A stretch of 64,000 nt of DNA from Microbacterium sp. H1-D42 (GTDB taxonomy: Bacteria > Actinomycetota > Actinomycetes > Actinomycetales > Microbacteriaceae), in contig NZ_CP093342.1 in assembly GCF_022637555.1 (NCBI RefSeq), forward strand, positions 1,302,001-1,366,000. Direction: 5' to 3'. The notes beneath the pieces are model-generated. The model worked only from the letters and a program-made list of their open reading frames with translations. It did not search any database and was not told the origin of the DNA. Of the stretch, positions 60,390-64,000 are shown piece by piece. Position numbers and translations under genes: made by a program. The first letter of the stretch is position 1, and every line of letters starts with the position of its first letter.

Positions 60390-62602
60390 GGTGTCTGCGC
60401 CGTGTCGTCGTGTGCGTCGAGCGCGCGATCCTGCTGAGGTGTGCGTGACAGCTTCGACGGCCACCAGATCCGTCGGCCGATGTCGTAGGTGAGCGCGGGC
60501 ACCAGCAGCGAGCGCACCACGAAGGTGTCCAGCAGCACGCCGAACGAGACGATGAACGCGATCTGCACGAGGAACAGGATCGGGATCACCGACAGTGCGG
60601 CGAACGTGGCCGCCAGCACGAGACCCGCCGAGGTGATCACACCCCCGGTGAGCGCGAGCCCGCGCAGGATGCCCTCTCTGGTGCCGTGCCGCTGCGATTC
60701 CTCTCGCACGCGAGTCATCAGGAAGATGTTGTAGTCGATGCCGAGCGCTACCAGGAAGACGAAGCCGTACAGCGGCACGGCGGGGTCGGCGCCGGGGAAG
60801 TCGAACACGCCGTTGAACACCAGGGCGGCGACACCGACCGCTGACCCGAACGACAGCACGGTGGTGAGGATCAGCAGCACCGGGGCGAGGATCGCTCGCA
60901 GCAGCAGCATGAGGATGAGCAGGATCACCACGAGGATGACCGGGATGATGAGGTTGCGGTCGTGGATCGACGCGATGTTCGTGTCGAGCGAGGTCGCGGT
61001 CACCCCTCCCACCAGCGCCTTCATCGGGTCGAGTTCGGCGCGCAGATCGATGACGGTCTGCTCCGCCGCGGCGGAATCGGCGGCAACCGTGAGGGTGCCC
61101 TGCAGCAGCACACGGCCGTCTGCGACGGTCGGCTCCGGTGCCGGTGTGCCAGGAGGGCCGAACGCCTGCACACCGTCGGAGGTGATCGGGGCGGTGCCGG
61201 AGGGGGAGTCGGATGCTGTCACCGACACCCCGTCGATGCCCTCGTCTGCGAGCAGCACGTCGGCGGCATCCTGCATCTGTTCCTCGTCGACGAGGACGTA
61301 CACCGGGCTGCCGGAGCCGCCGGGGAAGTGCTCGCCGAGAACCTGCTGGCCGTCGCGCGCCTCGGAGGCCCCGAGTACCAGGTCGGACTGCGGCACGCCG
61401 CTGGCATCGAGCTGGGTCACGCCGAGAGCGGCGATCGCCAGCACGACGGTCGTGGTGATCCAGATCAGCCGGGGGCGGCGGCGGATGAGGCGCGCCAGGC
61501 GAGCCCACAGGCCCGACCCGTCGAGCGGGTTCTCATCATCCGCGTGGTGCGGGTCGAACCGCGGACGCCGCGGCCAGAACGCCGCGCGGCCGAACAGGCC
61601 CAGCAGCGCAGGCAGCAGCGTGAGGGCCGCGAGCATGGCGAACACGATCCCGATGGCGGCAACAGGGCCCAGCGTGCTGTTCGATTTCAGATCGCTCAGC
61701 AGCAGGCACAGCAGACCGGCGATCACGGTGCCGCCCGAGGCGAGGATCGGCTCGAAGGAACCCCGCCACGCCAGACGCAGCGCCGCCCACTTGTCATCTG
61801 TCGCGCGCAGTTCATCCCTGAACCTGGCGACGAGCAGAAGGGAGTAGTCGGTGGCGGCACCGATCACCAGGATGAACAGGATGCCCTGGGTCTGCCCGCT
61901 CAGCAGCAGGATGCCGAACTTCGCCGCCCACCACACCACGAGCAGCGCGACGCACAGCGCGAACAGGCTGGTGCTCAGCACGACGATCGGCAGCAGCAGC
62001 GACCGGTACACGATGATCAGGATCACGAAGACCGCCAGCAGGGCGACCAGCAGCAGGATGCCGTCGATGCCGGAGAAGCCGGCGATGAGGTCTGCGGTGA
62101 AGCCGGCTGGGCCGGTGATGTACACCGTGACCCCGTCGGGCACAGCCTTGTTCAGATCGGCGGAGAGACCGGCTGCGATGTCACCGACTTCGGCATCAGC
62201 CTCGATCGGCACGAATGCCTGTGCGGCGAGGCCGTCGTCGGAGACGAGCACCGGCGAGACGTCCTTCTGCACACCCTCAGCGCCGGTCGCGTCGTCGAGC
62301 GCGTCGGTGAGCTGCTGCTGCAGATCGTCGTCGATCGCCGTGTCCGATTCGAAGACGACCACGGCAGGGAGGGTGTCGGACCCGAGGAAGTCGCCAAGGG
62401 CGTTCTGCACCTCGGTGGCGGGCGCGGAATCGGGCAGGTACGCCGTGCGCTCGTTCGAGGAGACCTCATCGACCTTGCCGAACAGCGGCCCGCCGAGCGC
62501 GGCGCCGGCCAGCCAGAGCAGAATCACGACTCCCGAGAGGATGCCACGCAGCAGCCTGCGAGGTCTGGGGTGCGCCTGCCTGAGCTCAGCCCTCGTCGTC
62601 AT
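60386..62602 (-). CDS. MMPL/RND-family membrane transporter
   Basis: 738 aa with 11-12 membrane helices and two extracytoplasmic loops (about residues 40-170 and 400-520). GAATDYSLLLVARFRDEL near residue 246 and GIDYNIFLMTRVREES near 632 are the two conserved helix motifs of MMPL proteins, with the Asp-Tyr pairs used in proton coupling. Substrate unknown; lipid export is common for this family. ATG 62602 has ggggaag close upstream and is preferred to GTG 62641. Confidence 0.92.
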   Translation of the reverse strand: MTTRAELRQAHPRPRRLLRGILSGVVILLWLAGAALGGPLFGKVDEVSSNERTAYLPDSAPATEVQNALGDFLGSDTLPAVVVFESDTAIDDDLQQQLTDALDDATGAEGVQKDVSPVLVSDDGLAAQAFVPIEADAEVGDIAAGLSADLNKAVPDGVTVYITGPAGFTADLIAGFSGIDGILLLVALLAVFVILIIVYRSLLLPIVVLSTSLFALCVALLVVWWAAKFGILLLSGQTQGILFILVIGAATDYSLLLVARFRDELRATDDKWAALRLAWRGSFEPILASGGTVIAGLLCLLLSDLKSNSTLGPVAAIGIVFAMLAALTLLPALLGLFGRAAFWPRRPRFDPHHADDENPLDGSGLWARLARLIRRRPRLIWITTTVVLAIAALGVTQLDASGVPQSDLVLGASEARDGQQVLGEHFPGGSGSPVYVLVDEEQMQDAADVLLADEGIDGVSVTASDSPSGTAPITSDGVQAFGPPGTPAPEPTVADGRVLLQGTLTVAADSAAAEQTVIDLRAELDPMKALVGGVTATSLDTNIASIHDRNLIIPVILVVILLILMLLLRAILAPVLLILTTVLSFGSAVGVAALVFNGVFDFPGADPAVPLYGFVFLVALGIDYNIFLMTRVREESQRHGTREGILRGLALTGGVITSAGLVLAATFAALSVIPILFLVQIAFIVSFGVLLDTFVVRSLLVPALTYDIGRRIWWPSKLSRTPQQDRALDAHDDTAQTP

Positions 62603-62697
62603 GCGCTTCCCCTCGTCGTCTGGCGCTTCCCCGCTGGCCACGCTACACGGCGGGCGCGACGAGTCTTGCGCTGACGGGGCGATCTCGGCGCCGCCCC

Positions 62698-62703
62698 TAC
62701 AGT
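62698..62703 (+). promoter_or_regulatory. -10 element, leaderless spacing
   Basis: TACAGT, six bases, then ATG 62710. The six bases are gaggtg, so a ribosome-site role on a longer transcript is not excluded. Confidence 0.5.
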
Positions 62704-62709
62704 GAGGTG

Positions 62710-63588
62710 ATGGACATGATCTGGCGGATGACAGAGTCGGAGCCCGAACGCGGCGAGCGGATCGCGCGCGCCAGGGACCGGGTCTGGGCGAAGCGGCACC
62801 AGGCTGAGAAGACCGAGACGGCTCCGGTCACGATCGAAGACGGAGAGCTCTGGATCGGTGAGGATGCTGACGGGCGCGAGGTCATCGCACTCTGGGTGCG
62901 GCACGAGGGGCCGCACTCGTTCCTCGCCGACGTCCACGCCCCGCAGCTGGGCGCCGATGAACTCTGGTCGGCGGTCAGCGCACTCGCCGCAGCCGAGAAG
63001 TGGCCACGGGTGACGTTCAGCGCGTTTCTGGGCGATGACTCCGCGGCGGCGCTCGCCGTGGCATCCGACGCGAGCCGCATCGCCACGAAGATGCAGCGCG
63101 AGACGTCAGACGCACCGATGCCGCAGGGTGTCGCGACCATGCCGATGACGGAGGGCGAGTACGCCGGCTACGCGGCGCGCAGCGACCGCAGCTATGCGGA
63201 GGAGCTGCTCGCCAGTGGATCCGTCGCCGACATGGATGCGGCGCTCGCCGAGGCCGCGGCTGCGATGGGGAGACTGCTGCCGGACGGCCTGCAGACCCCC
63301 GATCAGCGACTGTGGACCGTGCGCGATCCAGAGGATGAGACGGTCGGGATCCTCTGGGTGCACCTGCAGGCCGAACGCGCGTTCATCTACGACATCGAGA
63401 TGCGCGAGGAGGCCCGCGGCCGTGGGTACGGCACCCAGGCGCTGCGCGCTGCTGCCGCTCACGCCAGGGAGGCGGGGCGGGAGCTGATCGCCCTGAACGT
63501 CTTCGGGCAGAACGAGGGTGCCCGCCGGCTGTACACGCGCGAGGGATACGTCGCGACCGAGATCATCTGGACGGTGACGTGCGACTGA
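62710..63588 (+). CDS. GNAT family N-acetyltransferase with N-terminal extension
   Basis: 292 aa. The C-terminal GNAT domain (about 200-290) contains YDIEMREEARGRGYGTQALR, the acetyl-CoA motif A, and NVFGQNEGARRLYTREGYVA, the closing motif. Residues 1-130 form a second, degenerate GNAT-like fold (VIALWVRHEGPHSFLADVHA), so this is probably a tandem acetyltransferase with one active half. Substrate unknown. ATG 62710 is supported by the TACAGT promoter; GTG 62707 is directly before it. Confidence 0.85.
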   Translation: MDMIWRMTESEPERGERIARARDRVWAKRHQAEKTETAPVTIEDGELWIGEDADGREVIALWVRHEGPHSFLADVHAPQLGADELWSAVSALAAAEKWPRVTFSAFLGDDSAAALAVASDASRIATKMQRETSDAPMPQGVATMPMTEGEYAGYAARSDRSYAEELLASGSVADMDAALAEAAAAMGRLLPDGLQTPDQRLWTVRDPEDETVGILWVHLQAERAFIYDIEMREEARGRGYGTQALRAAAAHAREAGRELIALNVFGQNEGARRLYTREGYVATEIIWTVTCD

Positions 63589-63635
63589 GCTGAGCGGATT
63601 GTCCTGCCGAGCGGCCGCGCTGCCGCGCTGCCTGG

Positions 63636-64000
63636 TCAGCGGAAGTCCCGCGAGCGGTGGGTTACGCCGGTGCGCAGATCCTCGAAGGCATCGGCCAGCA
63701 CATTCACGACGCCCTCGGTGGAGCGCTCCAGGATGCCCCGCACGATCAGCGCGGGCGAGTCGCGCGCCACCCGGCGATAGCGGTTCCACACGCCAACCGA
63801 GCACACCACGTTCACCAGCCCCTGCTCGTCCTCGAGGTTGAGGAACGTGATGCCACTCGCCGTCGCCGGGCGCTGTCGGTGCGTGACCAGCCCGGCGACC
63901 TCGATGCGGCGCCCCTCTTCATGCGCGCGCAGCTGATCAGAGGACAGCACACCTCGGTCGTGCAGCGCCGCGCGGAAGTGCGCCATCGGATGGTCATCGG
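63636..64000 (-). CDS. dnaE2: error-prone DNA polymerase DnaE2 (ImuC), C-terminal part
   Basis: Only the last 121 or so codons are in the window; the gene continues past 64000 and no stop interrupts the frame there. DDHPMAHFRAALHDRGVLSS is the family segment before the OB fold. Then come IEVAGLVTHRQRPATASGIT, FLNLEDEQGLVNVVC and STEGVVNVLADAFEDL. Together these match the C-terminus of DnaE2 rather than replicative DnaE1. In actinobacteria DnaE2 works with ImuA' and ImuB in SOS mutagenesis; those genes would lie upstream, outside the window. Confidence 0.88.
   Translation of the reverse strand, partial: DDHPMAHFRAALHDRGVLSSDQLRAHEEGRRIEVAGLVTHRQRPATASGITFLNLEDEQGLVNVVCSVGVWNRYRRVARDSPALIVRGILERSTEGVVNVLADAFEDLRTGVTHRSRDFR

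Noticed and set aside
59934..61508. One long 524-codon protein ending in the glycosylase
   Set aside because: The upstream part is antisense-frame sequence overlapping the MMPL gene on the same strand in another frame. The family motif starts at GTG 60389.

Overview
The window is a high-GC actinobacterial chromosome segment, most likely Microbacterium or a close Microbacteriaceae relative. The partial 16S rRNA has the Microbacterium-like 3' half, the 16S-23S spacer lacks tRNA genes, and the gene order from about 4.7 to 21.5 kb closely follows the actinobacterial tlyA-nadK-recN-pyrG-xerD-parA-scpAB-rluB-cmk-der backbone (the Rv1691 to Rv1713 block of Mycobacterium tuberculosis). These assignments come from reading the sequence and from remembered family knowledge; no database search was run.

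Layout. 1-4.6 kb: end of an rRNA operon (16S partial, 23S, 5S) closed by a 14-bp hairpin. 4.7-21.5 kb: a tightly packed plus-strand core block whose genes mostly overlap by 1-17 nt. It opens with a repeat-rich disordered protein and continues with a HAD phosphatase, a 58-aa protein, rRNA methyltransferase TlyA, NAD kinase, RecN, CTP synthase, a Nudix enzyme, XerD, ParA, ScpA/ScpB, RluB, TyrA, Cmk and Der. 21.5-25.8 kb: an amino-acid dehydrogenase, a Nudix-PIN/NYN-like fusion, a 20-bp tandem repeat array and a DUF222-HNH nuclease gene with a LexA-type SOS box on its promoter. 26-35.4 kb: small accessory genes on both strands (S4 protein, YhhN, acetyltransferase, tRNA-Pro, lipoprotein, two RibD/DHFR-like reductases, VanZ, DUF6325, VOC, two DUF1254 proteins) and one frameshifted membrane gene. 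35.4-38.9 kb: a three-gene operon for reductive pyrimidine/hydantoin catabolism (LLM flavin/F420 oxidoreductase, dihydropyrimidinase, nitrilase-type amidohydrolase) with a perfect palindrome on its promoter. 38.9-44.7 kb: DUF488, a SufR-like regulator divergent from flavohemoglobin, an NADP-dependent reductase, an ECF sigma factor, a SnoaL-like protein and a SulP transporter. 44.7-59.4 kb: a glycoside-utilisation locus. Two divergent operons, an ABC importer without its ATPase, a LacI regulator and four glycosidase-type genes (GH1, GH35, GH36, DUF5054) are linked by a shared operator motif. 59.4-64 kb: a PNPOx-family protein, a T4-endonuclease-V-type glycosylase coupled to an MMPL transporter, an acetyltransferase, and the C-terminal end of the error-prone polymerase DnaE2 running off the window.

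The strongest regulatory signal is a recurring architecture in which a TANNNT -10 hexamer is followed by exactly six bases and then ATG or GTG. At least nine genes have it, so leaderless transcripts are probably common here. The other points most worth following are the LexA box that overlaps such a promoter at the DUF222-HNH gene, the LacI operator set, the SufR-like regulator next to flavohemoglobin, and the large variable repeat protein beside the rRNA operon. I did not see a clear anti-phage system, CRISPR array, integrated element or biosynthetic cluster.
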